DNA from: Pseudomonas sp. B21-040
Lineage (GTDB): Bacteria > Pseudomonadota > Gammaproteobacteria > Pseudomonadales > Pseudomonadaceae
Reading direction: 5' to 3'
Assembly: GCF_024748695.1 (NCBI RefSeq)
Contig: NZ_CP087176.1
Coordinates: forward strand, 5,821,501-5,885,500
DNA: 64,000 bases
Shown here piece by piece: positions 8,116 through 15,537 of the stretch. The translations under genes and the position numbers were made by a program. Within the stretch, counting starts at the first letter, position 1; each line of letters begins with the position of its first letter. The notes below the pieces were generated by a model. That model was not told where the DNA came from. It was given only the letters and a program-made list of their open reading frames with translations, and did no database searches.

Positions 8116-9450
8116 TTAAGGCTTACGCTTACGCGGCCCGGTGTTGAACACCGGCACTTTACGCACAGGTTTGATCGAAGGCTCCGGCGCCGAAGCATCC
8201 CCGCTCTCAACCCACTTGCCCAGGTTGCGCTTGCCGCCACCGGAGGTCTTTGGCTTCTTCGGTTTTTTCGGCTTCTTGACGACCTGACCGCTGGCATCGG
8301 TGTCCGGCACGCGGTGTTCTGGTTCGAAGTCGTGCTCCACTTGCCGAGGCAATGTCTGACGGGTCAACGTCTCGATGGCCGACAGCAAATTCACTTCATC
8401 GGCACATACCAACGAAATGGCCTGCCCAGTGGCGCCCGCACGGCCGGTACGACCGATGCGGTGGATGTAGTCTTCGGCCACGATCGGCAGGTCGAAGTTG
8501 ACCACCAGCGGCAAGTCTTCGATGTCCAGACCACGGGCCGCGACGTCCGTCGCCACCAGGATCTGTACTTCGCTGGCCTTGAAACGGTCCAGTGCGCGCT
8601 GGCGCGTTGCCTGTGGTTTGTCGCCGTGAATGCCGTCGGCATTGACGCCCAGTCCCTGAAGTTTTTCCACCAGTGCGTCCACACCGTTACGGGTCTTGGC
8701 GAACACCAGCACTTGCTTCCACTTGCCCTTGCGCAGCAAGTGAATGAACAACTCCGGCTTGCGCTTCTTGTCTACCGTCACGACCCACTGTTTCACCGTG
8801 TTGGCGGCCACGTTACGCGGGCTGACTTCGATGCTCAGCGGGTCGTTGAGCATTTGCCCGGCCAGCGTGCGGATCGCATCGGAGAACGTCGCCGAGAACA
8901 ACAGCGTCTGACGCTTCTTCGGCAGCGCCTTGAAAATGTTCCCCAGCTCCTCGGAAAAGCCCAGATCGAGCATGCGATCCGCTTCGTCCAGCACCAGGGT
9001 TTGCAGCTGATTGAACTTCAGCGCGTTCTGACGAAACAGGTCGAGCAAACGGCCCGGCGTCGCCACCAGCAGATCGACGCCGCTGCGCAGTTTCATCATT
9101 TGCGGGTTGATGCTGACACCGCCGTACACCGCGTAAGTGCGCAACGGCAGATTCTCGGCGTACTGGCTCACGGCTTCGTGAACCTGTTCCGCCAGCTCAC
9201 GGGTCGGCACCAGAATCAGTGCGCGCACCGAGTTCGCGGTGACTTTCGGCCCTTCCATGGCCAGCAATTGCAGAAGCGGCAGCGCAAAACCGGCGGTCTT
9301 GCCGGTGCCGGTCTGAGCGGCGGCCATCAGGTCGCGACCGGCCAGCACCGCCGGAATGGCTTGCGCCTGAACCGGCGTCGGGGTCTGGTAGCCGAGCGTC
9401 TCGAGAGAGCGCAGCAAGGGTTCGATCAGGCCAAGGGTGGCGAAAGTCAT
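8116..9450 (-). CDS. rhlE: DEAD-box ATP-dependent RNA helicase, RhlE-like
   Basis: A 444-residue RNA helicase. All core motifs are visible: Q motif (YQTPTPVQAQAIP), motif I AAQTGTGKT, Ia PTRELAEQ, II DEAD (LVLDEADRMLD), III SATFS, IV/V in the second RecA domain (ATDVAARGLDI) and VI HRIGRTGRAG. After about residue 370 comes a basic, Lys/Pro-rich tail (repeated KKPKKPKKPK), probably an RNA-binding extension. Likely role: ribosome assembly or RNA turnover, as for RhlE. It is monocistronic and convergent with the flavoprotein gene. No strong Shine-Dalgarno is seen before the ATG. Confidence 0.93.
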   Translation of the reverse strand: MTFATLGLIEPLLRSLETLGYQTPTPVQAQAIPAVLAGRDLMAAAQTGTGKTAGFALPLLQLLAMEGPKVTANSVRALILVPTRELAEQVHEAVSQYAENLPLRTYAVYGGVSINPQMMKLRSGVDLLVATPGRLLDLFRQNALKFNQLQTLVLDEADRMLDLGFSEELGNIFKALPKKRQTLLFSATFSDAIRTLAGQMLNDPLSIEVSPRNVAANTVKQWVVTVDKKRKPELFIHLLRKGKWKQVLVFAKTRNGVDALVEKLQGLGVNADGIHGDKPQATRQRALDRFKASEVQILVATDVAARGLDIEDLPLVVNFDLPIVAEDYIHRIGRTGRAGATGQAISLVCADEVNLLSAIETLTRQTLPRQVEHDFEPEHRVPDTDASGQVVKKPKKPKKPKTSGGGKRNLGKWVESGDASAPEPSIKPVRKVPVFNTGPRKRKP

Positions 9451-9528
9451 GGGAGTACCGTAGGAAAATTCAGCGCGGGTTTTTCAAAACAAGTGTGCAA
9501 AACAAGATGCAATGGCGCGCAGTTTACC

Positions 9529-10455
9529 CTAATTCACTCGCGATTCTGTCGGCGCGGCTACAGTCGGCTGCACAGGCGTACGACGCCACTGCGGCAAACC
9601 GATCAACACCACGGCGCTGATGATCACCAGCATCGCCAGCCCTTCTTCGATCCCTATGGTCTCGCCGACAAACACGATCCCCAACAACACCGCCACCGCC
9701 GGATTGACGTAGGCATAACTGGTGGCAGCCGCCGGACGCACATTTTTCAGCAGGTACATGTAGGCGTTGAACGCGATGATCGAACCGAAGACGGTCAGGT
9801 ACGCCAGCGCCGCCCAGCCTTCAATTGGCGGCATGCCCTGCAGATGCTCACCGCTGACCGCGCTGCCGATCAGCAACACCACGCCGCCCACCAGCATTTC
9901 CACGGCACTGGCCATGGCACCCTGGGGCAACGGCAAATGTTTGCTCCACACCGAGCCGAAAGCCCAGGAGGCAGCGGCAAATATCAGCAATGCCGCGCCC
10001 AACGGACTCGATTGCAGATTGGAGCCGAGGTTGAGCATGGCGATGCCGATCAGTCCGAGCACAATCCCGGCCCATTCCAGACGTGTATTACGCGCGCCCC
10101 AGAAATAGCCGCACAGCAAGGTAAACAGCGGCACCGTCGCTACCGCCAACGCCGCGACACCAGAGGCCACGCCCGTGTGCTCCGCCACGCTGACCGCGCC
10201 GTTGCCGCAGCTGAGCAGCAAGATCCCGATGATCCCCGCCGCTTTCCACTGCGCCCAGGTGGGTGCCGGCGCCCCGCGCCAGCGCAGGAAGGCGTACATC
10301 AACGACCCGGCGATCACGAAGCGGACCCCGGCGAGCAACAGCGGCGGCCAGTATTCCACGCCGATGCGAATCACCAGGTACGTCGAGCCCCAAATCACGT
10401 ACAAGGCGAAAAAGGCAGCGATCAACGGTAAGGGAAAGCGACGAAGGCCAGGCAT
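9529..10455 (-). CDS. yedA: DMT family exporter, YedA-like
   Basis: A 308-residue inner-membrane transporter with two EamA repeats and about ten hydrophobic segments. The N-terminus matches YedA: LIAAFFALYVIWGSTYLVIRIGVE, where the WGS-TYLVIR stretch is characteristic. The second repeat starts near ASWAFGSVWSKHLPLP. Related proteins export amino acids or drugs. It is divergent from an Lrp/AsnC regulator (start 10619) with 163 bases between them. That arrangement often means the regulator controls the exporter in response to an amino acid. Confidence 0.88.
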   Translation of the reverse strand: MPGLRRFPLPLIAAFFALYVIWGSTYLVIRIGVEYWPPLLLAGVRFVIAGSLMYAFLRWRGAPAPTWAQWKAAGIIGILLLSCGNGAVSVAEHTGVASGVAALAVATVPLFTLLCGYFWGARNTRLEWAGIVLGLIGIAMLNLGSNLQSSPLGAALLIFAAASWAFGSVWSKHLPLPQGAMASAVEMLVGGVVLLIGSAVSGEHLQGMPPIEGWAALAYLTVFGSIIAFNAYMYLLKNVRPAAATSYAYVNPAVAVLLGIVFVGETIGIEEGLAMLVIISAVVLIGLPQWRRTPVQPTVAAPTESRVN

Positions 10456-10563
10456 GGTGCGCTCGCAGGCAAAGACAAGAGAACCGCTATTCTAGAAAGG
10501 CCAACGGCTAAAAATAAGTTACAAAACCTGTTTATAGCGCCGGTACACTTTTCAAAGAACGGT

Positions 10564-10593
10564 GGTTATCGATATAAACCGTGCTTTCGAAAG
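10564..10593. promoter_or_regulatory. Candidate operator in the yedA/lrp divergent gap
   Basis: Two adjacent symmetrical sequences lie just upstream of the Lrp-type gene: GGTTATCGATATAAACC (10564-10580, imperfect dyad) and CTTTCGAAAG (10584-10593, perfect 10-base palindrome). Lrp-family dimers bind AT-rich dyads and commonly autoregulate. Assignment is by position and symmetry only. Confidence 0.3.
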
Positions 10594-10618
10594 TCAGTCA
10601 CTTTTCAGGAAGACGACC

Positions 10619-11077
10619 ATGGACAAATACGACCGCATGCTGCTCAGTGCCCTGCTGGAAAACGGTCGTGCGTCCTACGCCGACCTCGCGCGCAAGGTCA
10701 ACCTGTCCGCCCCGGCCGTGGCCGAGCGTGTGGCCAAGCTGGAAGCCAGCGGTGTGATCACCGGTTATCAGGCAAAAGTCGACATGGCCAAGCTCGGCTT
10801 GCCGATCCAGTGCGTCATCGAGCTGCGCTTGAACCAGCATGGCAATCAAAAGGCCTACGACGACCTGATCAAAATCCCGCAACTGACCGAATGCCACCGG
10901 GTGACCGGCGATCCGTGCGTGATCATGCAAGCGGCGGTGGGCTCGATGCCGGAGCTGGAGGAGTTGATCAACCGGATTGCCACGTTTGGCTTCAGCAAGA
11001 CGTCGATTGTGTTGTCGAGTGCGATAGAGAAGCGCGTGCCGCTGGGGCACATCGAAGGCAATGGCTGTAGGAGCTGA
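10619..11077 (+). CDS. Lrp/AsnC family transcriptional regulator
   Basis: A 152-residue regulator. The N-terminal winged HTH spans residues about 3-60 (YDRMLLSALLENGRASYADL, recognition helix around SAPAVAERVAKLE). The C-terminal RAM/AsnC ligand domain includes CHRVTGDPCVIMQ, the usual G-D-x-D-like turn. AGGA precedes the ATG at 10619; an upstream in-frame start would add about 19 residues. The last three sense codons and the TGA (11066-11077) lie inside a REP element, so the C-terminal CRS residues are REP-encoded. It is divergent from the YedA-like exporter, which is its likely target. Confidence 0.9.
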   Translation: MDKYDRMLLSALLENGRASYADLARKVNLSAPAVAERVAKLEASGVITGYQAKVDMAKLGLPIQCVIELRLNQHGNQKAYDDLIKIPQLTECHRVTGDPCVIMQAAVGSMPELEELINRIATFGFSKTSIVLSSAIEKRVPLGHIEGNGCRS

Positions 11078-11146
11078 GCTTGCTCGCGATGGCGGTTTAA
11101 CAGTCAACATTGAGGGTGACTGACATGCCGCCATCGCGAGCAAGCT
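11066..11146. repeat. REP pair, left portion (interrupted by an IS element)
   Basis: The left arm is TGTAGGAGCTGAGCTTGCTC followed by GCGATGGCGG; the right arm begins CCGCCATCGCGAGCAAGCT and is cut there by the insertion sequence. The missing end of the right arm (CGGCTCCTACA) continues at 12392-12402. The left arm overlaps the end of the Lrp-type gene. Confidence 0.85.
11144..11146. repeat. IS target-site duplication (GCT), left copy
   Basis: A 3-bp direct repeat flanking the IS, matching GCT at 12389-12391. A 3-bp duplication is normal for IS3-family elements. Confidence 0.85.
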
Positions 11147-11211
11147 TGAACTGGCCTAATAATTTCGGACACCTCTTAAGGGCGATATGATTTCGCCAAC
11201 TTGGAGGCTCC

Positions 11212-11517
11212 ATGAACGAAAGAAAGGTCTATACGCGCGAGTTCAAGCTTCATGCTGCCAGCATGGTGCTTGATGATAACTGCCCGGTTTCAGATGTTTG
11301 TGCATCGCTGGATATCGGGCCCACCGCTTTACGGCGCTGGGTCGATCAGGTTCGTAAGGAACGTGAAGGGCAGCCAGTCAAAGGCACCAAGGCAATCACC
11401 GAAGATCAGCGCCAGATCCAGGAACTAAAAGCCAAGATCAAGCGCATGGAGATGGAAGCCGATATCCTAAAAAAGGCTACCGCTCTCTTGATGTCGGATC
11501 CCGATCGTTTTCGATGA
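11212..11517 (+). CDS. IS3 family transposase OrfA
   Basis: A 101-residue protein with an N-terminal HTH (YTREFKLHAASMVLDD, then VCASLDIGPTALRRWVDQ; HTH_Tnp_1 type) and a C-terminal leucine-zipper-like coiled coil (QIQELKAKIKRMEMEADILKK is the heptad region). It binds the terminal repeats and by itself tends to limit transposition. It ends in an ATGA overlap with orfB. The heptamer A AAA AAG at 11469-11475 lies in its last third and is positioned for a -1 shift into the orfB frame. Confidence 0.93.
   Translation: MNERKVYTREFKLHAASMVLDDNCPVSDVCASLDIGPTALRRWVDQVRKEREGQPVKGTKAITEDQRQIQELKAKIKRMEMEADILKKATALLMSDPDRFR
11469..11475 (+). promoter_or_regulatory. Programmed -1 frameshift heptamer (A AAA AAG)
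   Basis: In the orfA frame the codons are CTA AAA AAG, giving the X XXY YYZ arrangement A AAA AAG. After a -1 slip the orfB frame is open from here to the orfB ATG at 11514 with no stop, so a fused OrfAB transposase of about 378 residues can be made. This is the standard way IS3-family elements express the active enzyme. Confidence 0.85.
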
Positions 11518-12350
11518 TCGCAGAGCTAAGAGAGTCATTCCCGACGGCTGTGGTGTGTCGTGTTTTCGGTGTGAAGCGCAGCAGCTTTTATGAGTGGATT
11601 CAGCGACGCGCCAAACCGAGGCGCAAACGCGAAGAGCTCAAGCTGAAAGTAGTTGAGCTGCACAGCGAAAGCCGCGAAGCCATGGGCTCCAGAATGATCA
11701 GTAAAGGCCTGAAATCCCAAAGCATTACAGCTGGAAGGAGTCTTGTCAGAGCGCTGATGAGAGAGGCCAATATCGTCAGTAAACAACGCCAGCCTCACCC
11801 TTTCAGATCCAAAGGAGTGGAAGCATTTGTCGCGCCCAATCGGCTCAAGCGCAACTTCAAACCGACTGCAATCGATCAGGTTTGGTGTGGCGACGTCACC
11901 AGTTTGATGGTGGGCAAACGTTGGGTTCATCTGGCCATCGTGATCGATCTGTATGCCCGAAGGGTTATTGGCTGGGCATTTTCTCTGGTCAATGACGCCA
12001 ACTTGGTCAGCAAAGCGCTGCGTATGGCGACAGAGGTACGAACGTGTCCTCCTGGGCTGATGTTTCACTCAGATCAGGGATGTCAGTACACCAGTCGCAA
12101 GTTTCAAGAAGAGCTGCTGCAACACGACATTTTGCAAAGCATGAGTCATCGCGGGCAGTGCTGGGATAATGCGCCGACAGAACGCTTTTTCGGCACGCTC
12201 AAGTCAGAGTGGGTGCCTCGTGGCGGTTACAGCCTGATCGAGGAAGCCAAAACCGATATCGTGCGCTTCTTCATGTACTACAACCGCACCAGACTCCATA
12301 GCTATAACGACTACCTGTCGCCAATAGCCATGGAGCAAAAAGCGGCATAA
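11514..12350 (+). CDS. IS3 family transposase OrfB (DDE integrase core)
   Basis: A 278-residue catalytic subunit with an rve integrase core. The DDE residues are visible as Asp in VWCGDVTSL, Asp in MFHSDQGCQYTS and Glu in NAPTERFFGTLKSE. The N-terminal HTH_21-like part precedes the core (RSSFYEWIQRRAK; SRMISKGLK). The ATG overlaps the orfA stop by four bases, and the gene lies in the -1 frame relative to orfA. Free OrfB is usually a minor product; the functional transposase is the frameshift fusion. No internal stop or frameshift damage is present. Confidence 0.95.
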   Translation: MIAELRESFPTAVVCRVFGVKRSSFYEWIQRRAKPRRKREELKLKVVELHSESREAMGSRMISKGLKSQSITAGRSLVRALMREANIVSKQRQPHPFRSKGVEAFVAPNRLKRNFKPTAIDQVWCGDVTSLMVGKRWVHLAIVIDLYARRVIGWAFSLVNDANLVSKALRMATEVRTCPPGLMFHSDQGCQYTSRKFQEELLQHDILQSMSHRGQCWDNAPTERFFGTLKSEWVPRGGYSLIEEAKTDIVRFFMYYNRTRLHSYNDYLSPIAMEQKAA

Positions 12351-12388
12351 ACACCGTAATCGGTGTCCGAGATTACTTGACCAGTTCA

Positions 12389-12402
12389 GCTCGGCTCCTA
12401 CA
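12389..12402. repeat. Right IS target-site copy and remaining REP arm end
   Basis: GCT (12389-12391) repeats the left target site. CGGCTCCTACA (12392-12402) is the displaced end of the REP right arm, complementary to the arm start at 11066. Confidence 0.8.
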
Positions 12403-12438
12403 GGGGAACGATCAGGGACAGGGGAGTTTGCGGTGGTA

Positions 12439-13050
12439 TTAGAATCCGCGATGGCGCTTGAGGTGTTCGTTGATCTTCGCCGCCGGCACTTTCTGCAAGC
12501 CGCACAGCAAATCATGGGACAACTCACGCAGCCCATGCCTGCGCTGCAATTCTTCCATCAAGTGCGTCGTCAGATTCGCGGCCATCTCGGCATCAGCCAT
12601 GGCCCGGTGAGCCTTGCCCGTATCGGGCAGGTTGGCAAATGTGGTGAGCGTGCCGAGCTTATGGTTCGGCGCGGCGGGCATCAGGCGCCGGGCCAGCAGC
12701 AGCGAGCAGGCAAAGTTCTGCAAACGCGTACGTTTGATCCGCCCCAGTTCGAAGTCCCAGAACTTCTGGTCGAACGCCGCATTGTGCGCGAGCAACGGAG
12801 TGCAGCCGACGAACTCGTTCACCTCGTTCATCACCTGCTCCGCCGACGGCGCGGTGCGCAGCATGGCGTTGCTGATGCCGGTCAGTTGCTCGATGAACGC
12901 CGGGACGCGCACGCCCGCATTCATCAAGCTTTGGTAACGCTCGACGATGCGCCCCTCTTCAAGGATGACCACGGCAATTTCCGTGGCCCGGCAGCTGCTG
13001 CTCGGGGAGATCCCGGTGGTTTCAAAGTCGATGACTGCGATGCGTTCCAA
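12439..13050 (-). CDS. 3'-5' exonuclease, DnaQ-like (DEDD superfamily)
   Basis: A 203-residue exonuclease. Motif Exo I (VIDFETTG) is near the N-terminus, with Asp and Glu as metal ligands. Exo II is around PLLAHNAAFDQKF, and Exo III is HRAMADAEM (the HxxxxD type). It resembles the RNase T/DNA polymerase III epsilon group, without polymerase domains. The start is uncertain: I choose TTG at 13048-13050 because the protein then begins at the conserved LERIAVIDFETTG and GGAG lies about eleven bases upstream. An ATG at 13110 would overlap the NYN gene by 38 bases. It is probably transcribed with the NYN nuclease gene. Confidence 0.85.
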   Translation of the reverse strand: MERIAVIDFETTGISPSSSCRATEIAVVILEEGRIVERYQSLMNAGVRVPAFIEQLTGISNAMLRTAPSAEQVMNEVNEFVGCTPLLAHNAAFDQKFWDFELGRIKRTRLQNFACSLLLARRLMPAAPNHKLGTLTTFANLPDTGKAHRAMADAEMAANLTTHLMEELQRRHGLRELSHDLLCGLQKVPAAKINEHLKRHRGF

Positions 13051-13072
13051 ACCTGTTTCAACTCCGTAAAAA

Positions 13073-13552
13073 TCAATTCTTGAGCAGCAAGGCGCCTTCG
13101 ATCGGCACATAACGACTGGCGGCGCGGATCAGCGAGTTGGCGGTCAGGCCCGGTACGCCATAGGCCACCGCTTGCACCCCGTGTTTGCTGATGATGCGTT
13201 CCAGCAGCATGTCGAAATCACCGTCACCGGAGGCCAGCACCACTTCGTCGACATGATCGGCGGCGTCCATGATGTCGAGGGTGATGCCTACGTCCCAGTC
13301 GCCCTTGGCCGAGCCGTCGCTGCGCTGGATATAGGGCTTGAGCTTCACGGTGAAACCGAGATTGCGCAGGATCTGCTGAAACTGTTGCTGCTTGCTGTCA
13401 CCGCGATCGATCGCGTAGGCATAGGCCTCGACGATCTCGCCCTGTTTGCTGATATCAGCCCACAACGCGGCGTAGTTGAAGTGGCAACCGTAGGCCTGAC
13501 GCACGGTGTAATAGAGGTTTTGAACATCGGCGAACACTGCGATTTTTTTCAC
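13073..13552 (-). CDS. NYN domain protein (LabA/PIN-like RNase fold)
   Basis: A 159-residue protein comprising a single NYN/LabA-like domain. The N-terminal KKIAVFADVQNLYYTVRQ carries the first conserved Asp, KGDWDVGITLDIMDAAD the central acidic pair, and VLASGDGDFDMLLERI the S-G-D-x-D-F signature of metal-dependent PIN/NYN nucleases. A basic-aromatic C-terminus follows (RAASRYVPIE). Bacterial members are thought to be RNases, but targets are not established. It sits directly upstream of the DnaQ-like exonuclease (22-base gap with the chosen start), so the two nucleases probably share a transcript. Confidence 0.88.
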   Translation of the reverse strand: MKKIAVFADVQNLYYTVRQAYGCHFNYAALWADISKQGEIVEAYAYAIDRGDSKQQQFQQILRNLGFTVKLKPYIQRSDGSAKGDWDVGITLDIMDAADHVDEVVLASGDGDFDMLLERIISKHGVQAVAYGVPGLTANSLIRAASRYVPIEGALLLKN

Positions 13553-13656
13553 CGCGGGCTTCCTCTTGGCGCACAGGCGCGCAGGCGAGATCAGGCACCT
13601 GGCCCGAAAAGTTGCCCAGTATGCCAGCCCGAAGGATTGTTCCGCGAATAATCGGC

Positions 13657-13678
13657 CCGGGGCACGGTCGCGCCCCGG
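13657..13678 (-). terminator. GC-rich hairpin after the DUF2076 gene
   Basis: Stem CCGGGGC / GCCCCGG with an 8-base loop, just beyond the DUF2076 stop on the minus strand. The sequence after it (GCCGATTATTCG) is not a clean T tract, so intrinsic termination is only possible. Confidence 0.3.
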
Positions 13679-13690
13679 ACGAATGGCATA

Positions 13691-14449
13691 TCAGACGAAG
13701 GAGTCGTCGTCGCTGCCGAAGAACGATGAGTCGTCATCGCTGTAGTCAGTGTTGGCAAAACCGCCCTGATCGTTGGAGTTGTCGGCCATGCGCTGGTCAT
13801 CGCCCCAGCCATTGTTGCCTTGGTCATTGACCTGGGCTGGCTCTTCCTTGATGACTTCAACCACTTCCGGTTGCTGATTGTGATGGAACAGGCTGCTGAT
13901 GCCTTGTGCCAGCATCACGCCACCCGCCACGCCCGCCGCCGTTTTCAGCGCACCGCCGAGAAAACCGCTGCCCGCCGCCGGCGCTTGCTGCTGAGGGGCG
14001 TAATTTTGTTGGGGTGGTGCGGTACCAAAGTTCTGCTGTGGCGCTTGTGAGTTGAACGATGGCCGTGCCGGTTCACGCCAGCCACCGGTGGACGGCGGTG
14101 CGCTCTGGGTCGGGGCCGGCTGCGGATCACGGGCGCTGCTGCCGAAGATGCTCGACAAAAAGCCACCACTGCTCGGGGCCGGGGCCGCTGTCTGTGCCTT
14201 GGCCGATTGCAGTTCGGCCTGCAATTGCTGCACTTGCCGGGTCAGTTGTTTGTTCTGTTCGTCGAGGCTCTTGATGGCGGCTTCTTGAACCAGAATGGCC
14301 TGGGTCATGAAATAGCCGGCCGCGGGCTGGCGAGTCAGGTGCTCCTTGATCCGCGCCTCGGCTTGGGCGTCGCGCGGGGCTGAATCCGTTTCGGCCTGTT
14401 GCAGCCGGGAAAACAGTCCATCGATCAGGGTTTGTTCTTCGCTGTTCAT
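13691..14449 (-). CDS. DUF2076 domain-containing protein
   Basis: A 252-residue protein. The N-terminal helical part (about 1-90) is typical of DUF2076: MNSEEQTLIDGLFSRLQQAE, then YFMTQAILVQEAAI and a coiled coil with repeated LxxQVQQLQAEL. The middle is Pro/Gln/Ala-rich and low complexity (repeated PQQNxA). A small hydrophobic Gly/Ala segment follows (GGALKTAAGVAGGVMLAQGI, about 165-185). The tail is very acidic, with runs of Asp and Ser and a repeated FFGSDDD-like ending. Function unknown. It lies alone, upstream of the NYN/exonuclease pair. Confidence 0.85.
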   Translation of the reverse strand: MNSEEQTLIDGLFSRLQQAETDSAPRDAQAEARIKEHLTRQPAAGYFMTQAILVQEAAIKSLDEQNKQLTRQVQQLQAELQSAKAQTAAPAPSSGGFLSSIFGSSARDPQPAPTQSAPPSTGGWREPARPSFNSQAPQQNFGTAPPQQNYAPQQQAPAAGSGFLGGALKTAAGVAGGVMLAQGISSLFHHNQQPEVVEVIKEEPAQVNDQGNNGWGDDQRMADNSNDQGGFANTDYSDDDSSFFGSDDDSFV

Positions 14450-14627
14450 GGCGACCTCGTAGATTGCCGGGGAAATCGTTGTCCTTTTCCAAAGAGGATA
14501 AGGTGCTCGACCTTAATGGAGGCTGAAACAAGTTGTTTCAATGAGCTTTACCTAACGTTTACGTTTGCGTTTCCAAGTGTTTCATCGGTTAAAGTGGACC
14601 ACTGCTTCCAACCTGCGATACCGACTG

Positions 14628-15302
14628 ATGAATCCGTTCGACGTGCTGCGTGACTCCTTGTATTTCTTCAAGCGCAATCTGGGCCAGATCGTGCAACTGT
14701 GCCTGCCGCTGGTGATCTTCGAGGCGCTGCTGCAACAAGTGGTCGACCACTCCACCGAACCGGACAGTTTTCCCGGCGTCAGCGTGATCGTCGGCTTGCT
14801 GGTTTATCCGCTGTACACCGCCGCCCTGATCCTGTTTCTCGACGCCCGCAGCCGGGGCGAATCCCCGCGCAATCGCGACCTGCTGGCGAGGTCCGCCTAC
14901 TTGTGGCCGCGCTTCGCCCTGCTGACGGCGCTCAATACCCTGCTGATTCTGCTCGGCCTTTCGCTGTATTTCCTGCCGGGCATCTGGCTGATGGTGACGT
15001 TGGCGTTCGGCGAGTATTTGCTGGTGCTGCGCGGCATGGCCCCACTGGCGGCCATGAAAGAAAGCCTGCGCCTGACCCGCGGCCATTTCATGCGCATTCT
15101 GGTGTGCATCCTGTGCGTGATGGCCCCGTTGTGGCTGCTCAAGGGTGCCACCCTCGCGGTGTACCCGGAGCCACAGAACCCGGTGATTTCCCTGCTGATC
15201 GACAGTGCTCACAGCTTCCTGCAACTGTTCACCAGCGTGGTGCTGTTCCGTTTGTTCATGCTGATCGGCGATGCACCCGAGCAGATTGACCGGCCACTCT
15301 GA
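14628..15302 (+). CDS. yciC: YciC family inner-membrane protein (UPF0259)
   Basis: A 224-residue polytopic membrane protein of the YciC type. It begins MNPFDVLRDSLYFFKRNLGQ (cytoplasmic helix) and then has about six hydrophobic segments: LCLPLVIFEALL; VIVGLLVYPLYTAALILFL; FALLTALNTLLILLGL; YFLPGIWLMVTLAFGEYLLVL; ILVCILCVMAPLWLL; LQLFTSVVLFRLFMLI. The motif MAPLAAMKESLRLTRGHF before the fifth segment is typical. I use the ATG at 14628; an upstream in-frame start has no family counterpart. Function unknown. A long palindrome follows the gene. Confidence 0.87.
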   Translation: MNPFDVLRDSLYFFKRNLGQIVQLCLPLVIFEALLQQVVDHSTEPDSFPGVSVIVGLLVYPLYTAALILFLDARSRGESPRNRDLLARSAYLWPRFALLTALNTLLILLGLSLYFLPGIWLMVTLAFGEYLLVLRGMAPLAAMKESLRLTRGHFMRILVCILCVMAPLWLLKGATLAVYPEPQNPVISLLIDSAHSFLQLFTSVVLFRLFMLIGDAPEQIDRPL

Positions 15303-15311
15303 CTGACACCC

Positions 15312-15445
15312 CTGTAGCAGCTGGCGAAGCCTGCGTCCGGCTGCGCAGCAGTCGTAAAATCGGTGCCCACGGTGCATCAGGTAAACCGCACGCGCTGGAT
15401 GACGACTGCTACGCAGCCGGACGCAGGCTTCGCCAGCTGCTACAG
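15312..15445. repeat. Long palindrome, TGTAGCAGCTGGCGAAG type, copy 1
   Basis: Arms of about 43 bases (starting TGTAGCAGCTGGCGAAGCCT and ending with its reverse complement, AGGCTTCGCCAGCTGCTACA) with a single mismatch enclose a loop of about 45 bases. Further copies are at 36990-37124 and 52650-52783. The arms are nearly identical between copies and the loops are unrelated. Confidence 0.88.
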
Positions 15446-15537
15446 GTGCGTGTTACGGCTATTGCGTTTGGCCCTTGGGCTTACGTCCGACGCTCGGTTA
15501 TGCTCGGGCCATCTTTTGTAACGCTATAAGCCGAGCC

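Larger units (their letters stand above)
11147..12388 (+). mobile_element. Insertion sequence, IS3 family, intact (1242 bp)
   Basis: The element starts TGAACTGG and ends CCAGTTCA. The terminal inverted repeats (11147-11172 and 12363-12388) match at 22 of 26 positions. Flanking direct repeats GCT lie at 11144-11146 and 12389-12391. Removing the element and one GCT rebuilds an unbroken REP arm, which confirms the boundaries. It carries overlapping orfA and orfB with a slippery heptamer between them. Everything needed for transposition looks intact, so it may be active. The subgroup within IS3 is not assigned. Confidence 0.95.

Noticed and set aside
8089..10431. A 780-codon open frame on the plus strand across the rhlE and yedA-like genes
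   Set aside because: It lies wholly antisense to two well-recognised genes. Its composition (Arg, His, Gln rich) is that of a reverse-strand shadow in high-GC DNA, and it has no family features.
11212..12350. Transposase genes as a frameshifted pseudogene
   Set aside because: The split into orfA and orfB with an A AAA AAG heptamer and an open -1 frame is the normal programmed frameshift of IS3-family elements, not damage.
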